Below, piece after piece: positions 37,029 through 46,367 of a stretch of DNA of 64,000 bases. The DNA comes from Anaerolineae bacterium (lineage in GTDB: Bacteria; Pseudomonadota; Alphaproteobacteria; DSM-16000; Inquilinaceae). Under the pieces are notes generated by a model. That model saw only the letters and a program-made list of their open reading frames with translations. It was not told the DNA's origin and did not search any database. The stretch covers positions 1 through 64,000 of the forward strand of contig JANQQD010000065.1 of assembly GCA_028285185.1 (NCBI GenBank), in the 5' to 3' direction. Made by a program: the position numbers and the translations under genes. Position 1 is the first letter of the stretch; each line of letters begins with the position of its first letter.

Positions 37029-37260
37029 GACCCGAAAATCAAGAAAATCAGGGATATAGCCTGACTTTGGCGCTCACTCGCACCCACGGTTTCCAACGCA
37101 TTCCCAGTCATTGCGTTGGAGTTGCGTAGGAGTGCTGTTCTTGCTGCGTTCCCGCGCCGGATCGAGCACACTGGCGGCAAGTAATAGCACCGCATGGTCT
37201 TGGGCAACCCGACACATCAATCGCCAAGACCCCGGTCGACCGTTGAAGGGATCCTGTACG

Positions 37261-37865
37261 GTGGCGATATGGAATACAGAGAGCAAGGGTGAACTTGAAG
37301 CCGTTCACAGCCTTGCGACCGACAGCGATCGTGCGGTGGCCATTGTCGCTGCCGCGTACCTTGAGAACCCGTTGGAGCGTGATGTCAAACGCCGTCTGCG
37401 TTCAGACGAGACCGCAAGAAAGCCTATCGAAGAGCTTTCAATCCTGCGGGGCCTTTAGGTTCCTTTGCTACAAAGATTCGATTGGGTTTTCTTCTCCGCA
37501 TGTATGGCCATCGTGTATACCGCGAGTTAATCACAATAAAGGACATCCGCAATGATTTTGCGCACATCATTGGGGATGACGCTGCGCGATCTTTTGAGAC
37601 GCCAAGAATAAGATCACTTTGCATGAACCTGAAAATCGTTGAGCATTACCACAAGGATAATTTAGAAAATGCGGCGAGTTTTCCTAAAGACGAAAGAGAA
37701 TCGAAGTGTCGATCTGGTGTCGGATTTCACATTACTCAAGGCTCTCAAATCATGCTTGATGGTCCTCGTAAACGTTATACAGAAACTTGCGGTCTATTCG
37801 CAGAGCGATTTGATGGATCGGGAGAATTTCTCATCATCGGCGACGAGCCCGAGCCGTTTCCGTGA
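37261..37865 (+). pseudogene. MtlR-like (mannitol repressor family) gene, frameshifted
   Basis: The first frame gives ELEAVHSLATDSDRAVAIVAAAYLENPLERDVKRRLRSD and then stops at 37458. One frame over, the family continues: NPAGPLGSFATKIRLGFLLRMYGHRVYRELITIKDIRNDFAHI. A single missing T near 37438 (GAGCTTTCAAT) explains the shift. A second frame change near 37690 is suggested by VDLVSDFTLLKALKSCLMVL in another frame. It is probably non-functional. Confidence 0.6.
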
Positions 37866-38284
37866 AACCTACATCGCACCCGCGCTCGCTACCGCGTTAC
37901 GTCGCGCTTCACTTGTGCGCGACAGCGGGGAAATAGGCGGGTCGGGCAAGCGGCGCTCCAGCGTCAACGCCTCCGACTGACGTGGGTATTCGGCGCGATT
38001 TTGACCTCTTGCCAGCGCTGAGGCAGCGATGGCTTTGCGGTAGCACCTAGCCGGAACCGAGACCGCATGCCCATCGCTGACATCGACATCTGGCGCTCAG
38101 GGCCACGAAAGAGGCCGTCTTCCCTTCCGCAATTTGCAGTTCTCGGTGATTTCGTGCTCCTCTGCTCTTGAGGATAGAGCATAATCAAGCAACAGAAATT
38201 GTCCAAAGGGCGTAAGGAGAATTGACGCCTTGCTCGAGGTGACTGGTTGAGGCCAAGGAGGTTAAGCCGGGATCATGCTTGGCA
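37866..38284. other. Gap holding a 5' fragment of the gene at 43048
   Basis: At 38067 the frame MPIADIDIWRSGPR... repeats the first 11 codons (ending DIDIWRS) of the small gene at 43048 and then diverges, ending at 38171. The rest shows nothing recognisable. Confidence 0.55.
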
Positions 38285-41263
38285 TCAATTAGCGTCCGTC
38301 CTCAGGTCCGCGCCCTTCAGGTCCGCGCCCTGCAGGTCCGCGCCCTCCAGGTCCGCGTTCCGCAGGTCCGCGCTCCGCAGGTCCGCGTTCCGCAGGTCTG
38401 CGTTCCGCAGGTCCGCTTTCCGCAGGTCCGCGCTCCGCAGGTCCGCGCTCCGCAGGTCCGCGCTCCGCAGGTCCGCGCGCACCAGGGACGCGCCCTCCAG
38501 GCTCGCGTCCCCCAGTTTTGCGCCCGTCAGCTTCGCGTTCTGCAGTCTAGCGTGTCCCAAGGCCGCGCGCCGCAGGTCCGCTTTCCACAGGTCCGCGACC
38601 CGCAGGGTCGCGTTCCGCAGGTCCGCGCCCACCAGGTTCGCTTCCATCACGTGCGCGATCATCAGCTCCGCGCCCTGCAAGTTCGCGCCCGCCAGGTTCG
38701 CTTTCCTCAGTTTCGCGGTCGACAAGGCCGCGCGCCGCAGGTCCGCGCCCCGCAGGTCCGCGTTTTCCAGGCTCGCGCCCATCAGGTTCGCGCCCTCCAG
38801 GTTCGCGCCCACCAGGTTCGCGTCCCGCAGGTCCGCGTTCCCCAGCATCTGACCCGACAGATCCATGCGGGCGAACAGCTGGAGGCTAACGGGTCCCTGG
38901 GGTCCTTGCGCGCCATGGCGCAACCGGCCGATCAGCCTGGCGGCGCCGATTGCGCCATCCTTCCATTTCGGGGACCAGCGCCTCCCGGTCGCCCTCGCGC
39001 AGGCATCGACGGCAGCCAGCAGCGCTTCCTCCGAGTTCGTGGCCCGTGCCTCGGCCTCCCGAAAGCTCCGGCTACCCTCCAGCGCCGGCATGCCGTCCGC
39101 CAGGTTGAGGTCGAACAGCGTCGCCAAGGTTGCCTGGCAGTGCGGTATTTCCCGTTTACCCGCTTCGTGCCCATGCCATAACCGGATCTCATCAACCAGA
39201 AAGGTGCGGATCTCATGGCTAATGGGCTGTGGTGCGCACAGCTTGAACCAGCCGCGCAACGCGGCCACACGGATCTCCGGATTGCCGAAACTGTGCGCCA
39301 ACTGGTGCATGTTACGGATTTCCCGCACCAGGCGCCGGGCGGTCAGGTATTCACTCAGGCTCTTGTGGGTGAACTCAAACGCCTCGGCGCGGCCCGGTCC
39401 GCCCATCTGCATGTAGAAGGTGGCGATCAGGCGATGCCGCCCCTGCTTGGCTGACATCATTTCACTCAGTCGATCACGCAGCTCGTCTATACACGCGTTT
39501 TCGACATCCGCCAGATCGGCCGTGCGCCCATCGCCCCGCCAGGCGGCGGTGGCAAACGCCTCCATGATCTGATCGAAGTCGGTCTTGTATTCGTGATAAG
39601 GCGCCAGGGCGGCGCGATCGTCATCGCCCCGTCGATCGGTCCCGCCCCGGTCGTGACTGCGCTTGGCCACATCCTCGAACAGCTTCTCATAGAGCGCGTT
39701 CCGGTTGTCGGTGCCCGTGCCCGTGAACCCGCTTGTCGCGACGAAATAGGCTAGCAAGGGTTCCGCCGTAAGCTCTTGGAACCGCGGTTTCTCAAGCGTT
39801 TTCGGCATGCTTTTCTCGGTGCCATGCTTGACCTTGTTGTATTTGACCCACCAAGCGTCGCGCTGGTCTACCTTCAGCCTGCTTTCCGGATCATGGTAGC
39901 GCTGTCGCTCATTGGCGGTCAGGTGCAGGCGAAGAACGTGTAGACGCCAGGGCAACGCCACCTTCAGATTGTCTTGATGGGCCTGCGCCGTGGGTGTGCG
40001 CCCAGTAATCAGGGCGCGAACGCGCAGGTCGTTCGCACGGTTCCAGTTATCCAGGGCATGGGTAAGATCGGTCACGAACCGGCGCGTCTGGTCATCCGCC
40101 GTGTCCCCCGGCTTGGTCAGTTCGTCCAACCCATCGAAGATCAGCAGCGTGCGCCGGTCTGTCTCTGGGAAGCCATCGGCGGTGACCGGGTTCTGGTGAA
40201 AATGCTCATCACCGCGGGGTTTGGGTGGAGCCAGCACCTCCCCCATCGCGTCGCGCAGCGTGCGCTCCTGCATGTTCATACGCTGCAGGGGCAGGAACAG
40301 TACCCGCGCATCCGGCTCCCATTCCAACAGATCGGCGGCGAATTTCTTGGCGAAGGAGGATTTGCCGCTGCCCGGCCCACCGCTGACGAGCAGGATGGCG
40401 TCGGACAACGTCTCGGCACCGCACCACCACGCCCGTGCCCGATCCGCTAAGTCCACCACCACTTTGCGCTCCAAGGATTCCTCGGGGTTCCGGTACCGCG
40501 CCGAGACGCCCTTCTCGTCATCGGGGGACTCCTCTGCAAACCAGGCGCGCAGGGGCACATAGATCTGCCGGATGCCAAACGCCTCGTCGAAGACTGCCTG
40601 GTCGGTTTGGCGGATCAGCCAGCGGCGGTAACACAGCCAATCCCGTTCATGCGCGTTCGCTCTGGCAAACGGGCTTTGCAGCGCCGCCAGCACCTGACTG
40701 TAGTCCGCGGGGTTCCGGCGCCATTCATCGTGCAGTGCGGCGGCCCAATGGCTGTCGAACCGACCGACGATCGACCGGATCTCGGGTGGCTGCAGGCCAA
40801 GCTTGGGCAACCAGGCTTCAAAGGTCCGTCGCAGGGCTCCCGCCATCGGCAAGTGGGTCGGCCGGTCGAAGAAGTCGACGGTGATGCCGAATTCCGCATC
40901 CTCCAGATTGATGTCCGGAAGGTCCTCAGGGGCGCCCGCGAAATCGTCCTTCAACTCCGGCCGCGCCTCCATCACCGGCCCAACAAGCTCGATGAATGCC
41001 TGAACCGCCGCCCGGTGCACCAGGGTCCATGCCTTCGCCTCTGGCGGCTCCCCTGCGGCAAACGCGCCCGGGATGGCGAACACATTGTCGACGACGTTAC
41101 CGATGGTCGCGCCGCCCATCGGAACCAGCAGGGCGCCGTGGACGATCGCCTTGCCCAACTCACCGAAGGACGTCTTCAGCCCCGACACCACGTCGCCGCG
41201 GCGGAACGGGCGGCCGATCAGCGCCGGCTCCTCTGGGATGCCTTCTCCGGTTTCGTCTGCCAT
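38285..41263 (-). CDS. NACHT-type NTPase with C-terminal pentapeptide repeats
   Basis: From ATG 41263 (an upstream ATG at 41314 is possible) the protein has 992 residues. A roughly 280-residue N-terminal region of unknown fold contains a hydrophobic stretch (IVHGALLVPMGGATIGNVVDNVFAIPGAFA). The NACHT NTPase follows, with Walker A GGPGSGKSS (295-303) and Walker B LLIFDGLDEL (about 373-382). A helical region with FTHKSLSEYLTARRLV (typical of NACHT winged-helix parts) leads to about 170 residues of A[DN]L-x-x pentapeptide repeats, a right-handed beta-helix. The design (effector - NTPase - sensor) matches bacterial NLR-like defence proteins; this role is inferred. Confidence 0.85.
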   Translation of the reverse strand: MADETGEGIPEEPALIGRPFRRGDVVSGLKTSFGELGKAIVHGALLVPMGGATIGNVVDNVFAIPGAFAAGEPPEAKAWTLVHRAAVQAFIELVGPVMEARPELKDDFAGAPEDLPDINLEDAEFGITVDFFDRPTHLPMAGALRRTFEAWLPKLGLQPPEIRSIVGRFDSHWAAALHDEWRRNPADYSQVLAALQSPFARANAHERDWLCYRRWLIRQTDQAVFDEAFGIRQIYVPLRAWFAEESPDDEKGVSARYRNPEESLERKVVVDLADRARAWWCGAETLSDAILLVSGGPGSGKSSFAKKFAADLLEWEPDARVLFLPLQRMNMQERTLRDAMGEVLAPPKPRGDEHFHQNPVTADGFPETDRRTLLIFDGLDELTKPGDTADDQTRRFVTDLTHALDNWNRANDLRVRALITGRTPTAQAHQDNLKVALPWRLHVLRLHLTANERQRYHDPESRLKVDQRDAWWVKYNKVKHGTEKSMPKTLEKPRFQELTAEPLLAYFVATSGFTGTGTDNRNALYEKLFEDVAKRSHDRGGTDRRGDDDRAALAPYHEYKTDFDQIMEAFATAAWRGDGRTADLADVENACIDELRDRLSEMMSAKQGRHRLIATFYMQMGGPGRAEAFEFTHKSLSEYLTARRLVREIRNMHQLAHSFGNPEIRVAALRGWFKLCAPQPISHEIRTFLVDEIRLWHGHEAGKREIPHCQATLATLFDLNLADGMPALEGSRSFREAEARATNSEEALLAAVDACARATGRRWSPKWKDGAIGAARLIGRLRHGAQGPQGPVSLQLFARMDLSGQMLGNADLRDANLVGANLEGANLMGASLENADLRGADLRRAALSTAKLRKANLAGANLQGAELMIAHVMEANLVGADLRNATLRVADLWKADLRRAALGHARLQNAKLTGAKLGDASLEGASLVRADLRSADLRSADLRSADLRKADLRNADLRNADLRSADLRNADLEGADLQGADLKGADLRTDAN
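38291..38840. repeat. 15-bp tandem-like DNA repeats encoding the pentapeptides
   Basis: Units of the type CGCAGGTCCGCGCTC recur with a 15-bp period, most regular at 38380-38480, where several copies are nearly identical. This near-identity suggests recent unit duplication, so repeat number may vary between strains. Confidence 0.85.
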
Positions 41264-41314
41264 GTCCCTGCCCCGTAGCGTGCCGTAGCCCCTTAAGATG
41301 CAAGAACCTACCAC

Positions 41315-41696
41315 GGCACACGCTGTTGCCGAAGGCGTCCCACCTTAAGGCGAAATTCGCCACAATGGACTAACTATTGCAATCAACAGCACCGAGAGAA
41401 CATCGGATTTGCGCGCATGTTCGTTTCGGCAGATGGCGCTTTATTGGGCATTTTGCCAAGATTATTGACTGGTCAACATTCTATGACCAGCTGACCCCAA
41501 AATCGAATATCATCCTGACCACACCTGTCCACCGCAGCGGAGCCGCGTATCCTCACTAACAGAATAGACGGTGACGCAATCATTCCCCGCTAACAGCATC
41601 ACCGATAGTCGTAGATGCTCACAGTTAGATAGGTTGCCCCATTGTCACGCTCGCGTTAGTTTCATCGAATAATCTCGCCATTCGGAGAGGGATCAA
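41315..41696. other. AT-shifting gap
   Basis: No gene is supported. Composition falls from GC-rich to AT-rich near 41370, and the region would carry the promoters for the leftward NACHT gene and the rightward small gene. Confidence 0.4.
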
Positions 41697-42140
41697 ATGT
41701 CTCGAATGATATGGTGTTTAGTGGCGTTGGCATTCACAATTACGTCGGGTACCGTCACCGGTATGGCAAAAGATGAGCTGCCTGTAAATGAATCGATAGA
41801 AGCTCTATCTGATGAAGAACAGCAAGGCGTGATTTGCCAGATTCTGATGTATCGCTCGCGACGAGGTGTGCTTCTGTCTGTTGAAGAGCGAACGATACTG
41901 CAAAGAGATTGTGTTTCTTTTGGAGCAGAGCTTGATTTGCCCACGATGATAGATGCGCCGGGATCGTCCGTGTTTGGGTTTGGATCAGGCGGGGCAACGG
42001 TAGAAGACTATCAAAGATACGTTGAGGCATTGAGCCTCTTGCTTAGCGGAGGAATAATAATGATAGTCCCCGCTGGAGATGGTGAAGCGGAGAGTCAAGC
42101 GCCGGAAAATAGAGAGGAGAGTCCAGAGCCGCCAAATTGA
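41697..42140 (+). CDS. Exported hypothetical protein, AT-rich
   Basis: The 147-residue product has a signal peptide (MSRMIWCLVALAFTITSGTVTG) and GGAGAGG upstream. The mature part has two cysteines (VICQIL and RDCVSF), a hydrophobic stretch near the end (ALSLLLSGGIIMIVPAG) and a charged tail. No family is recognised. It shares low GC with the next gene, which it precedes by 51 bp, so they may form an operon. Confidence 0.6.
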   Translation: MSRMIWCLVALAFTITSGTVTGMAKDELPVNESIEALSDEEQQGVICQILMYRSRRGVLLSVEERTILQRDCVSFGAELDLPTMIDAPGSSVFGFGSGGATVEDYQRYVEALSLLLSGGIIMIVPAGDGEAESQAPENREESPEPPN

Positions 42141-42191
42141 GGACAGTTACTCGGAGATGTCGAAGTAATGAGTTTGATAAGGTAAAGAAAA

Positions 42192-42722
42192 GTGATAGAG
42201 ACGTTTGAGATTGGATTTCATGATGTGTGGAGACTATTAGGGTATTACGTGATAATCATCATTAACGCCGTATTTTTTACTTTGGTCCTTTTTCTGCTCT
42301 GCCGTATTTGGATCTTGATATTGTCAATAAAGAAAAGCTCTAATCGGCGTCAAGCCGAGAATGCCATAACTCCCATTGTTTTCGCTTCTTTGCTAGTCGG
42401 AGTAGCGTTTTCAACGGCAGGATATCTTATCGGTGTAAGTAGGGAGTCGGCCATAGGCGATGTGTTGCCAGCGATACTTGGACTAATGTCCGGATTGGGT
42501 GCAATTTTCTTGACTTCAAGAAAAGAAAAAATGTTGTTGATTGTAGTTGTTATTCTGGCGGCTTCTGAGAATCTTTGGATGGGCGCGAACCTCGGTGCTC
42601 TAGCGAGAGAGCGAGGAAGCATATTGAACACATACCGGGAAGTCGAGCTGGAATTCCTCATACGTAATCACAGAATAAATCTCGGACTCGAGCCGGATAT
42701 GGAGGAGACAGGAGCCGATTGA
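42192..42722 (+). CDS. Membrane protein, AT-rich, unknown
   Basis: The 176-residue product starts with GTG and has about four membrane segments: YYVIIIINAVFFTLVLFLLCRIWILIL, ITPIVFASLLVGVAFSTAGYLIGV, VLPAILGLMSGLGAIFL and MLLIVVVILAASENLWM. A short cytosolic tail follows. It is not recognised. Position after the exported protein suggests a two-gene unit beside the STAND NTPase. Confidence 0.6.
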   Translation: MIETFEIGFHDVWRLLGYYVIIIINAVFFTLVLFLLCRIWILILSIKKSSNRRQAENAITPIVFASLLVGVAFSTAGYLIGVSRESAIGDVLPAILGLMSGLGAIFLTSRKEKMLLIVVVILAASENLWMGANLGALARERGSILNTYREVELEFLIRNHRINLGLEPDMEETGAD

Positions 42723-43047
42723 TAGATTATTGGAAATTCATGCGAACTCGCTTCGCATGATAATGGAGGATATTCTGCTCATTTATGGTCTCGTGGCAAG
42801 GAAAGATTTGTGAGCAACTGGCCTATTATTGCGCGCTGGTGTAAGAAAGGCATCGCCTATCCAGGATTGACATGCCGCATGAAGAATTGCCTTGATTGGG
42901 GGACTTCTGATAGGTCTCGGACTGGATCCGCGCTTCATTTGGCTCTTACCTGTTTCACGTTCTTGCGAATGAAGTCCGGAGCCATCACCCTGCTCGGCCG
43001 CGGCACGTCATTGACGCACCGTGCGTCTCCGTTCGATGCGGCTGTCC
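42723..43047. other. Gap with a short hairpin
   Basis: A 7-bp stem (ATGCGAA-ctcgc-TTCGCAT, 42740-42758) lies 17 bp after the membrane gene stop and could end its transcript, but no T-run follows. Otherwise nothing is recognised. Confidence 0.35.
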
Positions 43048-43254
43048 ATGCCAGTTAATGACATCGACATCTGGCGGAGCGCCAACCTCTACGTCCAGCG
43101 GTATGGCGACGATGCGGCCATTCATGCGGCTATGCAGGCGGACCGATTCCTCGATGCCGGCGACCTGGACGGCGCCGCCGTATGGCGCCGGATCCTGTCG
43201 GCAATAGAGGAGCTCCAGCGAACCGAGCCAGATGGGGACGCACAATCACACTGA
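43048..43254 (+). CDS. Small conserved hypothetical protein
   Basis: The 68-residue product (MPVNDIDIWRSANLYVQRYGDDAAIHAAMQADRFLDAGDLDGAAVWRRILSAIEEL) belongs to a small cytosolic family that I know from alphaproteobacteria, of unknown function. It is GC-rich unlike its left neighbours. Its first 11 codons are echoed at 38067. Confidence 0.7.
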   Translation: MPVNDIDIWRSANLYVQRYGDDAAIHAAMQADRFLDAGDLDGAAVWRRILSAIEELQRTEPDGDAQSH

Positions 43255-43700
43255 GGCACGGAGACCGGCTTCGGATCCATATGTCGCGACTTCCAGGAGC
43301 TCCGGAATCGGCCTCTTGCGGTCGACTGGGCGCTCATCGCGGAAACCGGCAGCCATACCCTCAGGCACAGTCAATCGGCGTTCTGCCTGTCGTGACCATG
43401 AGCTGCCTGCCAGCGTAGCCCCGGCGGATGATCGGCGTCCGGCCCGTCGACCCAAGCACTGCCTCTACTGGAGATATGAGCCCGAGACTCCACAAGACCG
43501 CCGCTGGTGCGCGGTTTTCCGGTGAAAATCCGTTTGTCCCGCGCCTTCGGGGCCATCTCCCGCATGCCCACACCCTGACGATTGCGTCCTCATAGCGTCC
43601 AAGGCACTATCGGATTTCTACGGTTTCCCAACGTGGTAATACCAAGTCAGCAGTCGCCAGCCTCAAACGTGCCGACCGGACACAAGATGTCCAACAAGGA
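43255..43700. other. Gap before the STAND gene
   Basis: Overlapping minus-strand frames at 43361-43573 show no recognisable protein. No promoter stands out. Confidence 0.4.
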
Positions 43701-46049
43701 GTGCGCCAAGCGTTGTCCGATTCTGAGACACCGCCGGGCTTGCTCGGCGAAGCCACCACCCGGCTCAAGGACTACCTGATCCTGGGTGGGGCGGCCTTGG
43801 GCCCTCTGACAGTGCTTTACGTGACCGTCAAGGAGATCCGCGACTACGTCGCCGAGGAACCGATGATCGCGGGCGTGATTGCCAGCGCTGTCGCGTTGCT
43901 CTTCTTGTTCGTCGTTGTGGGCTTGTGGCGTGATCGGCGACGCCGCGACTGGTTGGTCGAGGTCGGTCGGCGGGAACGGGCGGCCCAAGGCCTCTCTGAG
44001 TACTTCAAGTTGAGCCCACGCACCGCCCGCGACCATGATGCCTTCGAGCGGGATGACGAGGCGCACCGTGACGTACTGGACTGGATCGTCTTGGCCGCAG
44101 GCGCGCCGTTCCTCTGGCTCACCGGGCGATCGGGCGTCGGTAAGAGCTCGATCCTCTCTGCCCATGTGATCCCTGAGCTGCGCCGTCAGGACCCGCCCTT
44201 CGTCGTTATCGAGGCTCGCGGTTACGCTGATCCCCTCGGCGCACTGTCTCAGGCGTTGCTGACGCCGGGGACAGTTTGGGACGCTCCGCCGAGCCTCAAT
44301 GACCCCCGGATCTTGCTGGAGCAAGCTGCCGAGCGCTGCTGCCCGTCCCGTATTCTCGTCATCCTCGACCAGTTCGAGGAGTTTGCCGTGCTCAAGACGG
44401 CCGACGAACAGGCGCCGGTTCGCGCCTTCCTCAGCGATCTCGAGTCAAGTCCCATTCGCGGCGCCCAGATCCTGTTCAGCGCACGCAACGACGAAGCGTA
44501 CCTCAAACACCTGCAGGACCTCGGCCTGAGCCGTATGACGCTCAACGAGACGTGGTTCGTAATCGACGGATTTGACCAGGCGGAAGCGCAGCGATTTCTG
44601 CAAGCTTGTCCGGACCTGTTCATACCGCCCCCCTTGATCCGTACGGCCTTGCGTGAGGCGCGGGACCTCGAGAACGGCGCGTCGCTTGTCCCACCCGTGG
44701 TGCTTAACCTACTGGGCCTCGCGATCAAGCGGTTGGCCGGGAGCGATCCGCGGGCGGCACGGCGGCGCGGCCTTGCCCGCAGCTACCTGGAAGGCGTACT
44801 GAATGGGTCCGATGTCCAGCAGCTCGGGCCGCCACTGCTCCGGTGCCTCATCACTGATGCCGGAACCAAGCGGCCGGTCACCGAGCCGGCCTTGGAAGCC
44901 GCCGTCCGTCAGCCGGCGGGAGTGGCTCGCGGCGTCCTCAGCCTGTTGTCGCGCCACGGCCTCGTCCGCGAGATCGATCGATCGACACGCACGTGGGAAG
45001 TGTCCCACGACTTCGTCGCCCGGCTCCTCGGGCAGATCCTGGGCCGACTGCGCATCCCCCGCACTAAGCGATTGCTACGCTGGGCGGGGCCCACGGCCAT
45101 CGCTGGTTGGCTGCTGGTGGGGCTCGGACTGCTTCCGGCGTACTTCGCGATTTGGCTCCCGGCGGACATCCGCCGCAATGGCGTCAGCCTGCGGCCCTCG
45201 GATCAGGGCTGGGTGGTGAGCTTCGCGTCGGCTGAAACGCCCCGGGGCGCAGCCGTTCCGGAACTCGAACGCGTTTTGCCGCTACTTCACCGGTTGGGGG
45301 GTAACGTTTCGGCACTGACCATCTCTAACCAGGATGATGTTGAAACCATTGATCTTACAGCGTTCCACGCGTTGGATCTGCTCCAAATCACCGATAACTC
45401 ATTGCTGCGAGAATTCCAAATACCGGACCTGCTGAACTTAAGGAATATGTCGATCTATAATAACAGAAGGCTGGAACATGTAGATGTGCCGGAGCTCTCG
45501 TCGCTGGAATCACTAGAAATTGTGAATAATCCTGAAATAGAGAGTGTCACTATACGAGAAATACCATACCTTCGTAGAATTGTTATAACTGACAATAACC
45601 TAATTGATCTATACATATATCAATTATTAAATCTGAGTTATCTATATATCCGAAATAATCCGCAGATTGAACCATGTCGTGAGATCAATGAAGGTCCTCT
45701 GTCTAGTGCATCAGATCAGTTGGATGACTCACTTACCGAGCACTCAACTGATATAAATGACTTGGAGGATATCCAAGAAGTATATGATTGGTGTGAGAAT
45801 TCCTATAGAATTGGAGCCCGGCGTGAGCTCTTCTACAGTGTTGATGAGCACAGAATTGAAGAGATTGTAGGTACTTCCGTTACTCGCGTGATTAGTTTTT
45901 TTGACCAGATCGAGATGTGCCGAAGTTCATTGGAGATCTGCTTTGGCGACGATTGCCAGCCTATCGTTGCAAAGTGCGGTGAACGTGATCTTATTCACGA
46001 ACAAGAAGTCGGACCCGACGTCTTTAACGGAGACGCCATTGATGGATAG
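43701..46049 (+). CDS. Membrane-anchored STAND NTPase with leucine-rich C-terminus
   Basis: The 782-residue product starts at GTG 43701, but the start is uncertain. Two membrane segments lie near residues 30-76. Next comes a P-loop NTPase with Walker A GRSGVGKSS (142-150) and Walker B ILVILDQFEEF (218-228), typical of the STAND class. A winged-helix-like region ends with TRTWEVSHDFVARLL, and a third membrane segment (IAGWLLVGLGLLPAYFAIWL) lies near 465-485. From about residue 550 there are five 21-22 residue leucine-rich repeats (LxxLxIxxNxxL), then a cysteine-containing tail. DNA after about 45300 is strikingly AT-rich while the NTPase half is GC-rich. The outside-facing repeat domain suggests a sensor; function unknown. 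Confidence 0.82.
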   Translation: MRQALSDSETPPGLLGEATTRLKDYLILGGAALGPLTVLYVTVKEIRDYVAEEPMIAGVIASAVALLFLFVVVGLWRDRRRRDWLVEVGRRERAAQGLSEYFKLSPRTARDHDAFERDDEAHRDVLDWIVLAAGAPFLWLTGRSGVGKSSILSAHVIPELRRQDPPFVVIEARGYADPLGALSQALLTPGTVWDAPPSLNDPRILLEQAAERCCPSRILVILDQFEEFAVLKTADEQAPVRAFLSDLESSPIRGAQILFSARNDEAYLKHLQDLGLSRMTLNETWFVIDGFDQAEAQRFLQACPDLFIPPPLIRTALREARDLENGASLVPPVVLNLLGLAIKRLAGSDPRAARRRGLARSYLEGVLNGSDVQQLGPPLLRCLITDAGTKRPVTEPALEAAVRQPAGVARGVLSLLSRHGLVREIDRSTRTWEVSHDFVARLLGQILGRLRIPRTKRLLRWAGPTAIAGWLLVGLGLLPAYFAIWLPADIRRNGVSLRPSDQGWVVSFASAETPRGAAVPELERVLPLLHRLGGNVSALTISNQDDVETIDLTAFHALDLLQITDNSLLREFQIPDLLNLRNMSIYNNRRLEHVDVPELSSLESLEIVNNPEIESVTIREIPYLRRIVITDNNLIDLYIYQLLNLSYLYIRNNPQIEPCREINEGPLSSASDQLDDSLTEHSTDINDLEDIQEVYDWCENSYRIGARRELFYSVDEHRIEEIVGTSVTRVISFFDQIEMCRSSLEICFGDDCQPIVAKCGERDLIHEQEVGPDVFNGDAIDG

Positions 46050-46367
46050 TTACAGGCGAGCTCATCATAGTACGTCGCAAAACGTCGGAAGTCCCTGACG
46101 CAACTTGCGCTTCTCTAGATCGCCAGAGTAAGCAACGTCGACAAGCCGTCCGGTACGGTAGCCGACATGTTGCGTCTTTCGAAGACGCTCACAGGCATTT
46201 TGACGACGGGCTCTCAGACCCCGGTGATTTGTTAACTTGGGTCTGTGGGGCGGTCCGCGGTGGCGCAACTCTGTCTATGCTCTGGGGGGCTGCCTCGGAT
46301 CCGGCTGAATAGCAGCATCGGCAGGGGCGCATTGCCGTCGGCGATCAGCGCGGGTGATTGGTCGCAT
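46050..46367. other. Gap with nothing recognised
   Basis: No gene, repeat or RNA is supported here. GC content returns to the genome level after about 46080. Confidence 0.4.

Noticed and set aside
38291-38840. Possible CRISPR-like array because of regular repeats
   Set aside because: The period is 15 bp with no spacers and codes for pentapeptides.
38279-39181. Plus-strand repetitive protein opposite the NACHT gene
   Set aside because: It is the antisense reading of the pentapeptide repeats; the minus-strand frame has full domain structure.
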